This document shows, in pieces, positions 8,550-17,734 of a stretch of DNA of 64,000 bases (positions are counted from its first letter, which is position 1; every line of letters starts with the position of its first letter). The notes beneath the pieces were generated by a model. It saw only the letters and a list, made by a program, of their open reading frames with translations. It did no database searches and was not told where the DNA came from. The position numbers were made by a program, and so were the translations under genes. This stretch comes from Burkholderia cepacia ATCC 25416 (lineage in GTDB: Bacteria; Pseudomonadota; Gammaproteobacteria; Burkholderiales; Burkholderiaceae): positions 1,798,001-1,862,000 of the forward strand of contig NZ_CP012981.1 of assembly GCF_001411495.1 (NCBI RefSeq), given 5' to 3'.

Positions 8550-9802
8550 GGTCGCAGCTTGAAACGGATGTAATAAAAGTTGACGGCGGCGGCGGCCAGA
8601 TAGCCGGCCGCCAGCCCGACGAGCGCGCCGTACAGGCCGAGCCGCGGGATCGCGAACAGGTTGACGAGCGCGGCGATCGCGAGCGCGAGCAGCCATTTCG
8701 ACAGCAACACGAATTTTGCTTGATATTTGAGAACGATAAGATTGCCTATCGCCTCGATGCCGGCCGGCACCGACAGCCAGACCGCCCAGCGGAAGATGTC
8801 GACCGATGCCTCGTAGCCGCGGCCGAACACCTTGCCGACGATCAGCGGGGCGGCGGCGTCGAGCACGAGCGCGCCGGCCGTCATCAGGCAGGCCGTCATC
8901 GCGATCAGCCGGACGATGTTGCGGCGCAGCCGCGCGACGTCCTGCACGCGATAGACGAAGGCGGGCGCGATCGTTTGCGCGAGCATCAGCGCGAGCGTGA
9001 TCCAGTTCTCGTTGAGCTGCTGCGCGGCCGAGTAGCGGCCGAGATCGGCGAACGACACGTGACGCTCGAGCATCAGGCGGTCGAGCTTCAGGAACAGGTA
9101 CATGCAGATGAGGCCGAGCCAGAACACGGTGCCGGCCGTCGCAAAGTGCCTGAACAGCGGCTTGTCGAACGTCCAGCCGAGCGAGCCGCCGTTACGATGC
9201 CGGTAGTACAGCATCAGCGCGAAACCGATGGCGGCGGCCTCGAGCGCCCACAGCCATGCGAAGCGGGCCGGGCCCGCGGCCGCACGGACGAGCAGCCAGA
9301 CGAGCAGCGCCTTCGCCAGCGCGGTGACCATGCTGGTGACGAGCTGCGGCTTGCTGTAGGTCATGCTCTGCAGCCACGCGTTGATGACGCCGACGAACGG
9401 CTCGCGGAACACCATCGTGACCGCCAGGCCCGCGAGCATCGCACCGACCAGCGGATCGAAGGCGCCCGCGGCGATCGCGATCCAGGTCGCGACGAGCGCG
9501 GCGGCGGAGACGGCGATGCGCAGCGCGAATGCGCTGCCGAGTACCGCGCCGAGCTGGGCGGGCGGGCGCTGGACGATGGTCGGGACGAGGATTTCCGCGC
9601 CGCACACCCAGGTGAGCGGCGCCAGTACCAGGAGGAGCGTATTCGCATACTGCCATTTGCCGAACACATCCGGCCCGAAATAACGGGCCAGCAGGCCGCT
9701 GATCGCGATCGCGACGCCGATCTGCGTGAGCCGTTCGAGCCCCAGCCAGACGAGATTCGCGACGGCCTTCGCGACGTCCGGGTTGCCGAAGCGCTTCAGC
9801 AT
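8546..9802 (-). CDS. Wzx-like polysaccharide flippase (MOP superfamily)
   Basis: A 418-residue, very hydrophobic protein with about 12 predicted membrane segments and the family opening (NLVWLGLERLTQIGVAI, then ARYFGPDVFGKWQYA). Members move undecaprenyl-linked oligosaccharides across the inner membrane. It is the first gene of the - strand operon flippase-GT2-GT4-galE-PNPT. A flippase alongside a PNPT initiator suggests a Wzx-type export route for whatever glycan this operon makes; no wzy polymerase is visible in this window. Confidence 0.82.
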   Translation of the reverse strand: MLKRFGNPDVAKAVANLVWLGLERLTQIGVAIAISGLLARYFGPDVFGKWQYANTLLLVLAPLTWVCGAEILVPTIVQRPPAQLGAVLGSAFALRIAVSAAALVATWIAIAAGAFDPLVGAMLAGLAVTMVFREPFVGVINAWLQSMTYSKPQLVTSMVTALAKALLVWLLVRAAAGPARFAWLWALEAAAIGFALMLYYRHRNGGSLGWTFDKPLFRHFATAGTVFWLGLICMYLFLKLDRLMLERHVSFADLGRYSAAQQLNENWITLALMLAQTIAPAFVYRVQDVARLRRNIVRLIAMTACLMTAGALVLDAAAPLIVGKVFGRGYEASVDIFRWAVWLSVPAGIEAIGNLIVLKYQAKFVLLSKWLLALAIAALVNLFAIPRLGLYGALVGLAAGYLAAAAVNFYYIRFKLRP

Positions 9803-9910
9803 GCGCTGTGGCGGCGTGCGCGCAAGGGGGCCGGCAGGGCGCCCGAAGGCTGCAGGTCGGCGGCGGCGGGACGGCTAGGCATTAAAATGGGCGGCATGCG
9901 CGTCATCAAA

Positions 9911-9923
9911 ACCCGCGATTATA
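9911..9923 (-). promoter_or_regulatory. Candidate -10 element for the flippase operon
   Basis: On the - strand a perfect TATAAT occupies 9923-9918, about 115 bases upstream of the flippase start, in the region that separates the two divergent transcription units. No clear -35 hexamer is seen, so this is a prediction only. Confidence 0.35.
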
Positions 9924-10065
9924 AGTGGGATCGGGGTGGCTTCCGCCGTTCTGCGCCAGCGGGTGCGCTCCTCGCCGGGCGGGCATGTATCATGCGCGGC
10001 ACCGGCGAGCGGCGGCCAGGCAAGCCAGACAATTTTCCATGCACGCAACTGAGAGAAGTGAATCG

Positions 10066-11460
10066 ATGATCTCCCAATCCATCTTCAAGGCATATGACAT
10101 CCGTGGCGTGGTCGGCAAGACGCTCGACACCGACACGGCGCGCGGGATCGGCCGCGCATTCGGCAGCGAAGTGCGTGCGCAGGGCGGCGATGCGGTCGTC
10201 GTCGCGCGCGACGGCCGCCTGTCCGGGCCGGAGCTCGTCGGCGCGCTTGCCGACGGCCTGCGTGCGGCGGGCGTCGACGTCGTCGACGTCGGCATGGTGC
10301 CCACGCCGGTCGGCTATTTCGCGGCGAACGTGCCGCTCGCGCTGAAGGGCGGCGAGCGCCTCGTCGATTCGTGCATCGTCGTCACGGGCAGCCACAACCC
10401 GCCCGACTACAACGGCTTCAAGATGGTGCTGCGCGGCGCCGCGATCTACGGCGAGCAGATCCAGGCGCTATACCGCCGCATCGTCGACGAGCGCTTCGAA
10501 ACGGGCAGCGGCTCGTACGAACAGTTCGACGTGGCCGACCAATACATCGCGCGCATCGTCGGCGACATCAAGCCGGCCCGTCCGATGAAGCTCGTCGTCG
10601 ACGCCGGCAACGGCGTGGCCGGCCCGCTCGCGACGCGCCTGTTCAAGGCGCTCGGCTGCGAGCTCGTCGAGCGCTTCACCGACATCGACGGCACGTTCCC
10701 GAACCACCACCCCGATCCCGCCCACCCGGAAAACCTGCAGGACGTGATCCAGGCGCTCAAGGACACCGACGCCGAGATCGGCTTCGCGTTCGACGGCGAC
10801 GGCGACCGCCTGGGCGTCGTCACGAAGGACGGCCAGATCATCTATCCGGACCGCCAGCTGATGCTGTTCGCGGAAGAAGTGCTGTCGCGCAACCCGGGTG
10901 CGCAGATCATCTATGACGTGAAGTGCACGCGCCACCTCGCGCAATGGGTGAAAGCGAAGGGCGGCGAGCCGCTGATGTGGAAGACGGGCCACTCGCTCGT
11001 GAAGGCGAAGCTGCGCGAGACGGGTGCGCCGCTCGCCGGTGAAATGAGCGGCCACGTGTTCTTCAAGGATCGCTGGTACGGCTTCGACGACGGCCTCTAC
11101 ACGGGCGCACGCCTGCTCGAGATCCTCGCGAAGACGGCCGACCCGAGCGCGCTGCTCAACAGCCTGCCGGACGCGATGAGCACGCCCGAGCTGCAGCTCT
11201 GGCTCGACGAAGGCGAGAACTTCCGCCTGATCGACAAGCTGCAGAAAGAGGCGAAGTTCGACGGCGCCGAGGAAGTCGTGACGATCGACGGCCTGCGTGT
11301 CGAGTACCCGGACGGCTTCGGCCTCGCGCGTTCGTCGAACACGACGCCGGTCGTCGTGATGCGTTTCGAGGCCGAGACGCAGGAAGGGCTCGAGCGCATC
11401 CAGGAAGACTTCCGCCGCGTGCTGACGGCCGCGAAGCCGGACGTCAAGCTGCCGTTCTGA
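10066..11460 (+). CDS. manB: Phosphomannomutase/phosphoglucomutase
   Basis: A 464-residue alpha-D-phosphohexomutase. It interconverts hexose-6-phosphate and hexose-1-phosphate (mannose, and usually also glucose), feeding GDP-mannose/UDP-glucose and LPS synthesis. VTGSHNPPDYNGFK (near residue 107) holds the phosphorylated active-site serine, FDGDGDRLGVV (near 244) the metal-binding loop, and MSGHVFFKDR (near 328) the sugar-binding loop. The frame is open from 9925, but the ATG at 10066, just before FKAYDIRG, has a GAGAAG sequence upstream and gives the family length. It diverges from the flippase operon and is followed by a hairpin at 11515. Confidence 0.94.
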   Translation: MISQSIFKAYDIRGVVGKTLDTDTARGIGRAFGSEVRAQGGDAVVVARDGRLSGPELVGALADGLRAAGVDVVDVGMVPTPVGYFAANVPLALKGGERLVDSCIVVTGSHNPPDYNGFKMVLRGAAIYGEQIQALYRRIVDERFETGSGSYEQFDVADQYIARIVGDIKPARPMKLVVDAGNGVAGPLATRLFKALGCELVERFTDIDGTFPNHHPDPAHPENLQDVIQALKDTDAEIGFAFDGDGDRLGVVTKDGQIIYPDRQLMLFAEEVLSRNPGAQIIYDVKCTRHLAQWVKAKGGEPLMWKTGHSLVKAKLRETGAPLAGEMSGHVFFKDRWYGFDDGLYTGARLLEILAKTADPSALLNSLPDAMSTPELQLWLDEGENFRLIDKLQKEAKFDGAEEVVTIDGLRVEYPDGFGLARSSNTTPVVVMRFEAETQEGLERIQEDFRRVLTAAKPDVKLPF

Positions 11461-11514
11461 GTGCCGGTGGCGGCGCGGCCGCCACTGGTGCTAAACGCCC
11501 CCAGGGCTGGGTCC

Positions 11515-11552
11515 GAAAAGCGGCGCGCGCGCATCGCGTGAGGCCGCTTTTC
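11515..11552 (+). terminator. Probable terminator after manB
   Basis: A 10-bp perfect stem (GAAAAGCGGC with GCCGCTTTTC, 18-base loop) lies 54 bases after the manB stop. The T residues are within the stem rather than after it, so efficiency is uncertain. Confidence 0.55.
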
Positions 11553-11649
11553 GCGCTGTGTGCGGCTAGACTGCAATTCCAGTCGCAACGGGGCGGGTTT
11601 GTCCTTGTGCCGCAAGCATTCGATGTGATTTTGAGGTCCCGGTTTCTGT

Positions 11650-11912
11650 CTACGGCCAGGCCTGCCTGATCAGATCGAGTGCGTTGCGTTGGGCGTGGTG
11701 GCAATGTCGAAGGTCGGCGCCCGGTCCGGGGGGCGACAGATGTGGCGCACGCTGCCGCCCAGCTCAGCCATCAGCGTGGAGAAGCGGTGGACGGGCGTTG
11801 CGGTTGACCACCTTGTCTTGCGCTTGCTGTGAACGCTGCGCCGGTGGCACCGGGTTGCATGCGGCCTTGGCTGCTTGCTCGGTGTCGGCGAACGTCAGCT
11901 CACGCCGGAGCG
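11650..11912 (-). pseudogene. Remnant of an IS4/IS1634-like transposase C-terminus
   Basis: Reading the - strand from about 11912 gives ELTFADTEQAAKAA, then after frame changes STLMAELGG, APTFDIATTPNA and ALDLIRQAWP before a stop at 11650. These blocks, in this order, resemble the C-terminal tail of transposases I know from the IS4/IS1634 superfamily. At least two frameshifts break it and nothing of the catalytic domain is left. The family assignment is from memory of the motif pattern and should be confirmed by a profile search. Confidence 0.5.
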
Positions 11913-12379
11913 TGTTACGAACCTTGCTTCAGATGGTGCGTGACCTGCGAGAACAGCTGCGCGTGTGCGATGAATGCAAAGCTCAACCCAGTGCAATGAT
12001 CCCGGACAGCTTCGCGTTTCGTGTTGCTGCCCAGACATTGGGTAGTCGAGTGCAGCTTCGCCTGTCGGATGCACACCCAAATCATCGACTTCATTTATAT
12101 AGGTTCATATCGGATCCAGAATCCAAGCGGGCCAGATAGCGCGCAAATACGGGAAAATCTGTGTATTCGACGAGCCTAAAGGCTTCCGCGCTGGCGTTCA
12201 TGGCTATTCCGAATATCTGACTCATCCGATCGATGGAATATGCCGATAAGGCGGCTAACGCAGAGACGGGTTTGCGCCCTATCATCACTGCGTTGGTTGG
12301 TGCAATCCGGAAATAGCGGAGGATGCTATACAATGTCCTGACCGAACATTCCCACCAGCTGTCAACAGAGCATTGACAT
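11913..12379. other. Gene-poor stretch with degraded coding-like sequence and falling GC
   Basis: Short open frames exist on both strands (for example - strand 12390-12091, 99 codons), but none has a recognisable domain or a good ribosome-binding site. GC content drops clearly from about 12080 on. I see no RNA gene or terminator here. It is best read as the decayed left junction of the acquired segment that follows. Confidence 0.5.
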
Positions 12380-13258
12380 ATGGAAACCATTGCCGCAGGA
12401 ATGAGGTTTGATTCGCCATATATAAATCAGGAGACAATCACCGAAGCGACGAGGCGCGTCGACGAGGAGGGCCGACGCCTCGGCGTCGGCGGCGGAGGTC
12501 TTCATTTCGATACGAGGCGTTTCGCGCTGACGGTCGAATACATGAAAGCGTTCGAGCTTCACCGAGGGTATTGTGTCGAAATCGGTAGCCTCGAATACTT
12601 GAGCTCCAAAGTGATATGGTCGTTCTTTCCAGGCTCAACCGTCCGCGGTACAGAAAGCGATCTGCGATATGATCCGCTTCCTTTTGCCGATAATTCAGTC
12701 GACAACGTAATCTGTACCGAAGTCATCGAGCATATTTCGGACATTTCTTATCGGCAGGCTACGACGCTGAACGGAATATTCTTTTTCCTCGATGAGGTTT
12801 ACAGGGTTCTTCGAGTTGGGGGGCGTGCGCTGATCTCAACTCCGAATGCGACCAGCCTATGGGCAATTCAGCGGGCGATGATGCAACAAGCGCCATTGAT
12901 GTATGACTGGCACTTCCGTGAATTCACGAAACACGAAATGCGTCAGATCGTTGAATATGCCGGATTTGAGGTCGTTGAACATAACGCCGAGTTTGTATGG
13001 CATTTATGGGATTTCAGTCCGGTTGAAGAGTTCATGAGGAACTCAAACTACGAATTGTCCGACCGGGGGGATGATCAGTTCATGATCATCGAGAAGCCGG
13101 CCCGGCGAATCCGGAGGCCGCACAATCTCAATCTGCCGTCCGAGAAAATCTGGAAAGAGGGTGGCCTACGGCTGGTCAAGAATCAAATTCGACGGAAGTT
13201 ATATAACCTCGACCTTAGGCTAAAGCTTGCAGCGAGGCGATTCATTGGGCGTAATTAA
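12380..13258 (+). CDS. SAM-dependent methyltransferase (class I, Methyltransf_11-like)
   Basis: A 292-residue protein with a weak Rossmann-type SAM fold. GYCVEIGSLEYLSS (near residue 63) stands for motif I, DPLPFADNSVDNVICTEVIEHI (near 93) covers the motif III/IV region, and EVYRVLRVGGRALISTPN (near 140) is the typical post-motif strand. Such proteins in surface-polysaccharide regions often methylate sugars, but the substrate is unknown. Base composition is clearly lower in GC, and codon use more AT-rich, than the flanking genes, and it lies among insertion-sequence remnants, so it was probably acquired. It may modify the O-antigen made by the adjoining cluster; that is inference. Confidence 0.78.
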   Translation: METIAAGMRFDSPYINQETITEATRRVDEEGRRLGVGGGGLHFDTRRFALTVEYMKAFELHRGYCVEIGSLEYLSSKVIWSFFPGSTVRGTESDLRYDPLPFADNSVDNVICTEVIEHISDISYRQATTLNGIFFFLDEVYRVLRVGGRALISTPNATSLWAIQRAMMQQAPLMYDWHFREFTKHEMRQIVEYAGFEVVEHNAEFVWHLWDFSPVEEFMRNSNYELSDRGDDQFMIIEKPARRIRRPHNLNLPSEKIWKEGGLRLVKNQIRRKLYNLDLRLKLAARRFIGRN

Positions 13259-13475
13259 TTTACGAAACCAAATGTCCGGCGGGGAGAAAATCGGCGTAAG
13301 CATCCCGCCGCTCGCCAGTGTCTGATCGGGCCCCTTGATACGGCCACGTCTCGTGATTCAGCACGCAACCGAACGAGACGGTATGCCGAAACGGTTCTGC
13401 GGCCGATTGTGGTCAGCGCACTACGAGCGAACCAGGGGCGATTCGCGATGTGAGAAAATTGGCGCAACCCGCAAC

Positions 13476-14558
13476 ATGCGATTGCGCCCCTTCCCGATTC
13501 GACCCGTCAACATGCTCGGAGCACTCCGCACTTTTCTTGCGCTGATCGTCACGGCTGCTCATCTTGGGCGATGGACTGATCTCACGGCAACCTATGCTGT
13601 GTCGACGTTCTTCGTGATCAGTGGCTATCTGATGACCGCAACGCTCCATCGCAATTATGGGTTCGGGTCATCGGGATTCTTTCGATTCTTCCTGAACCGC
13701 TTCCTGAGGCTCTATCCGATGTACTGGATTGCAGCTGGCATGTCGGTCTTGCTGATTGCCCTTGAGCCCACGCTTGCGGAGGCATATCACCGAAATTTTC
13801 TGCTGCCCGATTCGCTGCGATCGTGGGCTTGCTTGGCCATGAACTGGTACTGGCGCCCGGATTTCCCCCTGCCCGGCAAGCCGAGCGTATCGCACGTCGT
13901 GCCGCCGGCATGGGCGCTAGCCGTTGAATTTGCCATGTACGTGGTGCTCGCATTGGGTGCTGCGCGCAACATCAAAACCGGCGTGCTGTGCCTGCTTGTC
14001 GGCGTGTTGTTCCATGTTGCGATGGCTCATGACGTGAACGAGCGGATATATGCGATACCTGCGGCTGCACTTCCGTACGGCATCGGAATATGCCTCTATT
14101 TCGCAGTCAAGGCATGTCGGGCTTCCGTCACTACGTATGCCTCGGTTACCGCTACGCTCCTGTACGCAGGATTTATATGCGCGCTGCATTTCCTCCCGCT
14201 CGATGCCGCAGGAATCCCTTACTACCTGAATCTGGCGGGATTCGCGGTGGCATTCTTCTTCATCGCATCCGCGACGGAAGGGCGCTATTTCAGATGGATT
14301 GATCGAAATATCGGAGGTCTGTCTTATCCGATCTATCTCATCCACTATCAGGCTGCCTTCGCCATCCAGCTCCTTCTTTCTACGAAGGCAACTGGCTGGA
14401 CGTTGTTCTGGTTCACGCTCCCCTTGGCCGTGGCTTTATCGGCGGCGCTCGAATACTTGAACAGGCAGATAGTTGACCCTTGCAGAAATGTGGTTCGCGC
14501 AAAAGGTGGCGTCGTGTCTGGCGGCGCACCGAGCATGAGCCAATCAGGCACCAGGTGA
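13476..14558 (+). CDS. Acyltransferase 3 family membrane protein (OafA-like)
   Basis: About 360 residues with about ten hydrophobic segments and the acyltransferase-3 pattern: TFFVISGYLMT near residue 45, then RFFLNRFLRLYPMYW near residue 67. The family moves acetyl or other acyl groups across the membrane onto surface glycans. The frame is open from 13335; ATG 13476 and ATG 13512 are both possible and neither has a strong ribosome-binding site. The usual N-terminal His of this family may be the H in TAAHLG. With the methyltransferase before it, it looks like a glycan-decorating pair. The target is unknown. Confidence 0.8.
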   Translation: MRLRPFPIRPVNMLGALRTFLALIVTAAHLGRWTDLTATYAVSTFFVISGYLMTATLHRNYGFGSSGFFRFFLNRFLRLYPMYWIAAGMSVLLIALEPTLAEAYHRNFLLPDSLRSWACLAMNWYWRPDFPLPGKPSVSHVVPPAWALAVEFAMYVVLALGAARNIKTGVLCLLVGVLFHVAMAHDVNERIYAIPAAALPYGIGICLYFAVKACRASVTTYASVTATLLYAGFICALHFLPLDAAGIPYYLNLAGFAVAFFFIASATEGRYFRWIDRNIGGLSYPIYLIHYQAAFAIQLLLSTKATGWTLFWFTLPLAVALSAALEYLNRQIVDPCRNVVRAKGGVVSGGAPSMSQSGTR

Positions 14559-14560
14559 AT

Positions 14561-14767
14561 TTAATGTGTCTGGCGGAAACTGGGCAGCGTAAGACGTCCA
14601 TCGTGGATCAGCTTGCGCAGGACCATCCGCAGGTTGTGCTTGGCGCCGCACGGCACTGCGTGGATCGCGTCACCCAGCGCGCCCTTGAGCCGGCTCCGAT
14701 CGAGTTTGCCGTCGATGGCAACGTCCTTGTAGTCGCCTTGTAAAGAGTTGCAGGTTTTACGCGCCAA
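14561..14767 (-). pseudogene. C-terminal remnant of an IS5-family transposase
   Basis: The - strand frame reads GDYKDVAIDGKLDR, then LKGALGDAIHAVPCGAKHNLRM and VLRKL. This matches the well-conserved end of IS5-family transposases (LKGALGDAxHAVLCGAGHNxRMxLRKL). Only about 68 codons remain, with no DDE domain and no terminal repeats seen. It lies 2 bases after the acyltransferase stop and marks one edge of the acquired cassette. Confidence 0.75.
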
Positions 14768-14935
14768 TATGCCCGTTCACTGCAACTCCCGTATCGTCTC
14801 GACCTTGCAGCCTTGCTGTATATGCCTTCAAGGATTGTTCAAGGTCGACTACTTTCTCGGTTGAGTCAGTGAAGGCGACCAAGAATTCCATCGGGAACCT
14901 CAGAAAGTACAAGCAGCCATGCTGTCCCGTCGGCG
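14768..14935. other. Intergenic, no feature seen
   Basis: Short stretch between the IS5 remnant and the end of the FAD-dependent lipoprotein gene. No terminator-like hairpin with a T run and no coding signal were found. Confidence 0.4.
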
Positions 14936-16585
14936 TTATCTGTTCGCCAACACCGCGCCTTCGCTCATCAGTGTCGCGGACAGCTTTGCATAGTCGATGT
15001 TTTGAACACTGCTTCGCGAATCTATGGCGAGCGCTGCGGCGGCTCCGGCCGCCTGACCGGTAATCATGAATGTCGGCTCGACGCGTATCGATGAATACGC
15101 GACGTGCGACGCGGACAGTGCAACCGGCACGAGCAAATTCCGGATCTCGCTGTACTTGGGGACGATCGATCGATACGAGATCGGGTACGGACGCGGCAGC
15201 GGCTGCCAAATGGCACCTTCGGTACCGACCTGTCCGTCTACCGCAATGCGATTGACCGTATGCTGATCGATTGGGAATGCACCAAGACCGATGGGATCCG
15301 GGATCCTGGTTTCCGTGTACAGATCGTGCTGTGTCATCACATAGCTACCGACCATCCGGCGACTTTCCCGTACGTAAAGGCGCCATGGGAACCCGCCGTT
15401 ATCCTGGAACTCGTCCTTGCAGAATCCCCACGAGCGAACGTCATCGCGTACGTTTGGCGGAATGCGGGGATCCGTCGCGAGAAACGTCAGGAGCGCCAGC
15501 GTATAACGCTTGTGCTCCGCCTCGATTTGGCGACGACCGTTCGCATTCGCATTGGCATACTCCGCGCTTCCCTCGATCTCGTCCGTAGAGAGCAGGCCGA
15601 GGCTATTGACGTCGAACTTGTTGTTGGGAATCGGAACGTTCGCGATGTAGTTGAACGTCTTGACGATTTCCGGGTGAGCCAGGGCGACGCGCCCCAGCAG
15701 TTCGAATTCCTTGGGATCGTAGTTGGCCGGTTTGACGACGGGAATCTGGTTTCCCTTATCCGCAGTGAGGCAAAGCCGATAGCCATATGCCTGCACGGCC
15801 GAGTCTGCCGTGCCCGGTGCGCCGAGATTGTTGGGCGCCACATGCGGAAGCAATCCGCTGTTCGGTTGACCTGGCACAACGTAGGGATCCACGCGCGCGC
15901 CGTCCTTGATGGAAATGGGGCCAACGCCGGCGAGGGGTTCGCCATATTGTGATTTCGCTTCGCGCCCGAGCGTATGGTCGACGCCGGCCTTCTCGAGCAA
16001 ATCGCCTTCGTAGCTCGCATCGATGAACATCTTCGCCGCGTAACTATGTCCGTTGCTCGTCTGGACGACCTTGATTTCGTGATTATTGGTTTGAACGCTC
16101 GCCAGTTCGGCACCGTATTCGACGGAAACGGACGGGGCGTCGGCAAGCATCTGCAGCAGAATGCTCTCGGCGACATGCGGCTCGTGAAATATGCCGCCCA
16201 TCGTCCAGGTCTTCCCGTAGCGCGTGTTTACCGTGTCGACGAAACGATGCGCGAAACCGCCCATTGCCCATAGACGATCCTGGGGATAGGCGTCTGTCAC
16301 GCCGATCCCGCTCGTCGTCATCCCACCGACGTGTTTCGTCGGTTCCAGAATGACGACCCGCTTTTTCAGTTTCGCGGCTTCCAGTGCCGCGGATATACCG
16401 CCCGGCGTCGCACCGTAGACGAGGACATCCGCAGGGTCGGATCCTGGCGCGGGCACCGGCATGGCGACGGGCGGAGCGGGCGTCCCTTGTGGTTCCTCGT
16501 CGGTACCGTGGCCGCACGCCGCGAGAATGAGCACCGAACCGACCAGCAGCAATCTGCTTGCAACATTATCGAATACTACGAACAT
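14936..16585 (-). CDS. FAD-dependent oxidoreductase lipoprotein
   Basis: A 549-residue protein with a lipoprotein signal: hydrophobic residues 12-21 then LAAC with the acylated Cys at 24. A Pro/Ala-rich linker follows. The FAD-binding fold starts at DVLVYGATPGGISAALEAAK (near residue 52), with the ADP-ribose-binding glycines and LEPTKHVGGMTTSG after it; FIDASYEGDLLEKAG (near 188) is typical of the FAD_oxidored (PF12831) family. A C-terminal TGQAAGAAAALA helix closes the FAD site. It is predicted to be anchored at a membrane facing the periplasm. The substrate is unknown; relatives are sometimes annotated as xanthan-lyase-like without proof. It is flanked by IS remnants. Confidence 0.8.
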   Translation of the reverse strand: MFVVFDNVASRLLLVGSVLILAACGHGTDEEPQGTPAPPVAMPVPAPGSDPADVLVYGATPGGISAALEAAKLKKRVVILEPTKHVGGMTTSGIGVTDAYPQDRLWAMGGFAHRFVDTVNTRYGKTWTMGGIFHEPHVAESILLQMLADAPSVSVEYGAELASVQTNNHEIKVVQTSNGHSYAAKMFIDASYEGDLLEKAGVDHTLGREAKSQYGEPLAGVGPISIKDGARVDPYVVPGQPNSGLLPHVAPNNLGAPGTADSAVQAYGYRLCLTADKGNQIPVVKPANYDPKEFELLGRVALAHPEIVKTFNYIANVPIPNNKFDVNSLGLLSTDEIEGSAEYANANANGRRQIEAEHKRYTLALLTFLATDPRIPPNVRDDVRSWGFCKDEFQDNGGFPWRLYVRESRRMVGSYVMTQHDLYTETRIPDPIGLGAFPIDQHTVNRIAVDGQVGTEGAIWQPLPRPYPISYRSIVPKYSEIRNLLVPVALSASHVAYSSIRVEPTFMITGQAAGAAAALAIDSRSSVQNIDYAKLSATLMSEGAVLANR

Positions 16586-16661
16586 GTGACCGCGAGTGTT
16601 AGAGAAACAGGGTTAGATGAATCGAGCGACGAGGAACCAGGCTCGGCGAGCGCCTTTAATA

Positions 16662-16693
16662 TTACGACGTATTAAAAACGTTACGATGTATTA
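16662..16693 (-). promoter_or_regulatory. Near-identical 13-bp direct repeats upstream of the FAD lipoprotein gene
   Basis: TTACGACGTATTA (16662-16674) and TTACGATGTATTA (16681-16693) match at 12 of 13 bases and are spaced 19 bases start to start in an AT-rich island about 80-110 bases before the start codon. The arrangement suits a regulator binding tandem sites, but no regulator gene is adjacent. Confidence 0.4.
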
Positions 16694-16799
16694 CGAAAGG
16701 TTCGCGGAGTTTATCACTTGCGGATGACACAAAACTATCGACTGGAACCCTGCGGATCCTTGCCGCGCGAGGAGCGGCGAAACGGGGCAGGAGATGGCG

Positions 16800-17640
16800 A
16801 GGGTCAGATCAAGATGCTGACAAACCGGGGGCGGGGGCGACGAAGGCCGGCAAGCTGAAAGATGTCATCGATCGACACCGGAAGCCACTGACAGAAATGG
16901 AGGCCGAGCCGGCACAGGCCAGGCGTTGGCTGGTCGAGGTCAGAACGGAGCGCGCTCTCTTCAAAAGGTTCGCGACGTACTTCGCAAAGGCGTCGAGGTG
17001 AGGTGCGGATTGAACAAATGCGACGAGACTACCCCGTGCCGCCAATGTGCCGAGTGCCGGGCGTACCGATGAGCGGCCACCATGTGTGGCGCAAGCGCAA
17101 GTCACCCGAAAGCACGTGGCAGGAACCCCGCCCTGGAAGCGGAGGTGCTCACGGTCCACCGGCGAATCCGGGAAAGTTTCAGGCCGGAGCGCCTGCGGCG
17201 ACATCTGGAGGAGCGTGGCGTGCGAATCGGCTTGCACCGGGTCAGGAGGCGGTGCAGAAAATCGGGATAGCGCCGCAAGCAGAAGCGCCGGATCAAGGCC
17301 ACGACGAATTCGAAGCACGACCTGCCTGTCGCGTCGAATCCGCTGAACCAGGATGTCTCGGTGACGGTGCCCAATCAAGTCTGGTGTGGTGACGTCACCT
17401 CTTTTGCGATCGATGAGGGTTGGTTGTGTCCTGCCGGCCAGAGGTACCTGCACCGCGGTGAAATCGCCGGTTACGCGAAGAGCGAGCGGATGACGAAACA
17501 TCTGGTCACGCAGGCCTTGATTCGCGCTGTCGCGACTCGCAGGGCACTAGCAGGTCTGATTCGCCACACCGAGCGCGCGTCGTAACCACTGTGCGTTGGG
17601 CTATCAACTGCTCGTGAACCGGTTGACTGCCACTAATTCA
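16800..17640 (+). pseudogene. Degenerate IS3-family insertion sequence (orfA end and orfB)
   Basis: Pieces of an IS3 element appear in order but in changing frames. There is an orfA-like tail (TERALFKRFATYFAKAS near 16950), then orfB blocks RRDYPVPPMCRV (17020), VHRRIRESF..RLRRHLEERGVRIGLHRVRR (17155-17260), VPNQVWCGDVTSFAIDEGWL (17370-17430; the first catalytic Asp is in CGDVT), GEIAGYAKSERMTKHLVTQAL (17458) and LIRHTERAS (17555). An out-of-frame HCALGYQLLVNR follows to about 17630. Several frameshifts and stops make it non-functional. No intact terminal inverted repeats were recognised. Confidence 0.8.
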
Positions 17641-17682
17641 GTCCGACCTCAGTTTTTCGCCTGATCGGCCCCTCGGGCGCGA

Positions 17683-17688
17683 TAAAAT
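17683..17688 (+). promoter_or_regulatory. Candidate -10 hexamer for waaC
   Basis: TAAAAT lies about 47 bases before the waaC start, in a short AT-rich island. No good -35 element is visible at the right distance. Transcription from here would carry the hairpin at 17706 in a leader of about 40 bases. Confidence 0.3.
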
Positions 17689-17705
17689 CGCGTCTTTATG
17701 CCTGT

Positions 17706-17730
17706 CGCCGGCTGCCAGCCGGCGTTTTTT
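17706..17730 (+). terminator. Intrinsic-terminator-like hairpin ending 4 bases before the waaC start
   Basis: A perfect 8-bp stem (CGCCGGCT with AGCCGGCG, 3-base loop) is followed at once by six T (17725-17730); the waaC GTG is at 17735. It has all the marks of a Rho-independent terminator and occupies the place of the ribosome-binding site. It may insulate waaC from upstream transcription or act as an attenuator. Confidence 0.7.
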
Positions 17731-17734
17731 CAGC

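Noticed and set aside
12091-12390. A - strand open frame of 99 codons before the methyltransferase.
   Set aside because: It overlaps the methyltransferase start, has no recognised domain and no ribosome-binding site; kept only as part of the decayed junction.
16800-17640. A functional IS3 transposase gene.
   Set aside because: The recognisable blocks lie in different frames with intervening stops, and terminal repeats were not found.
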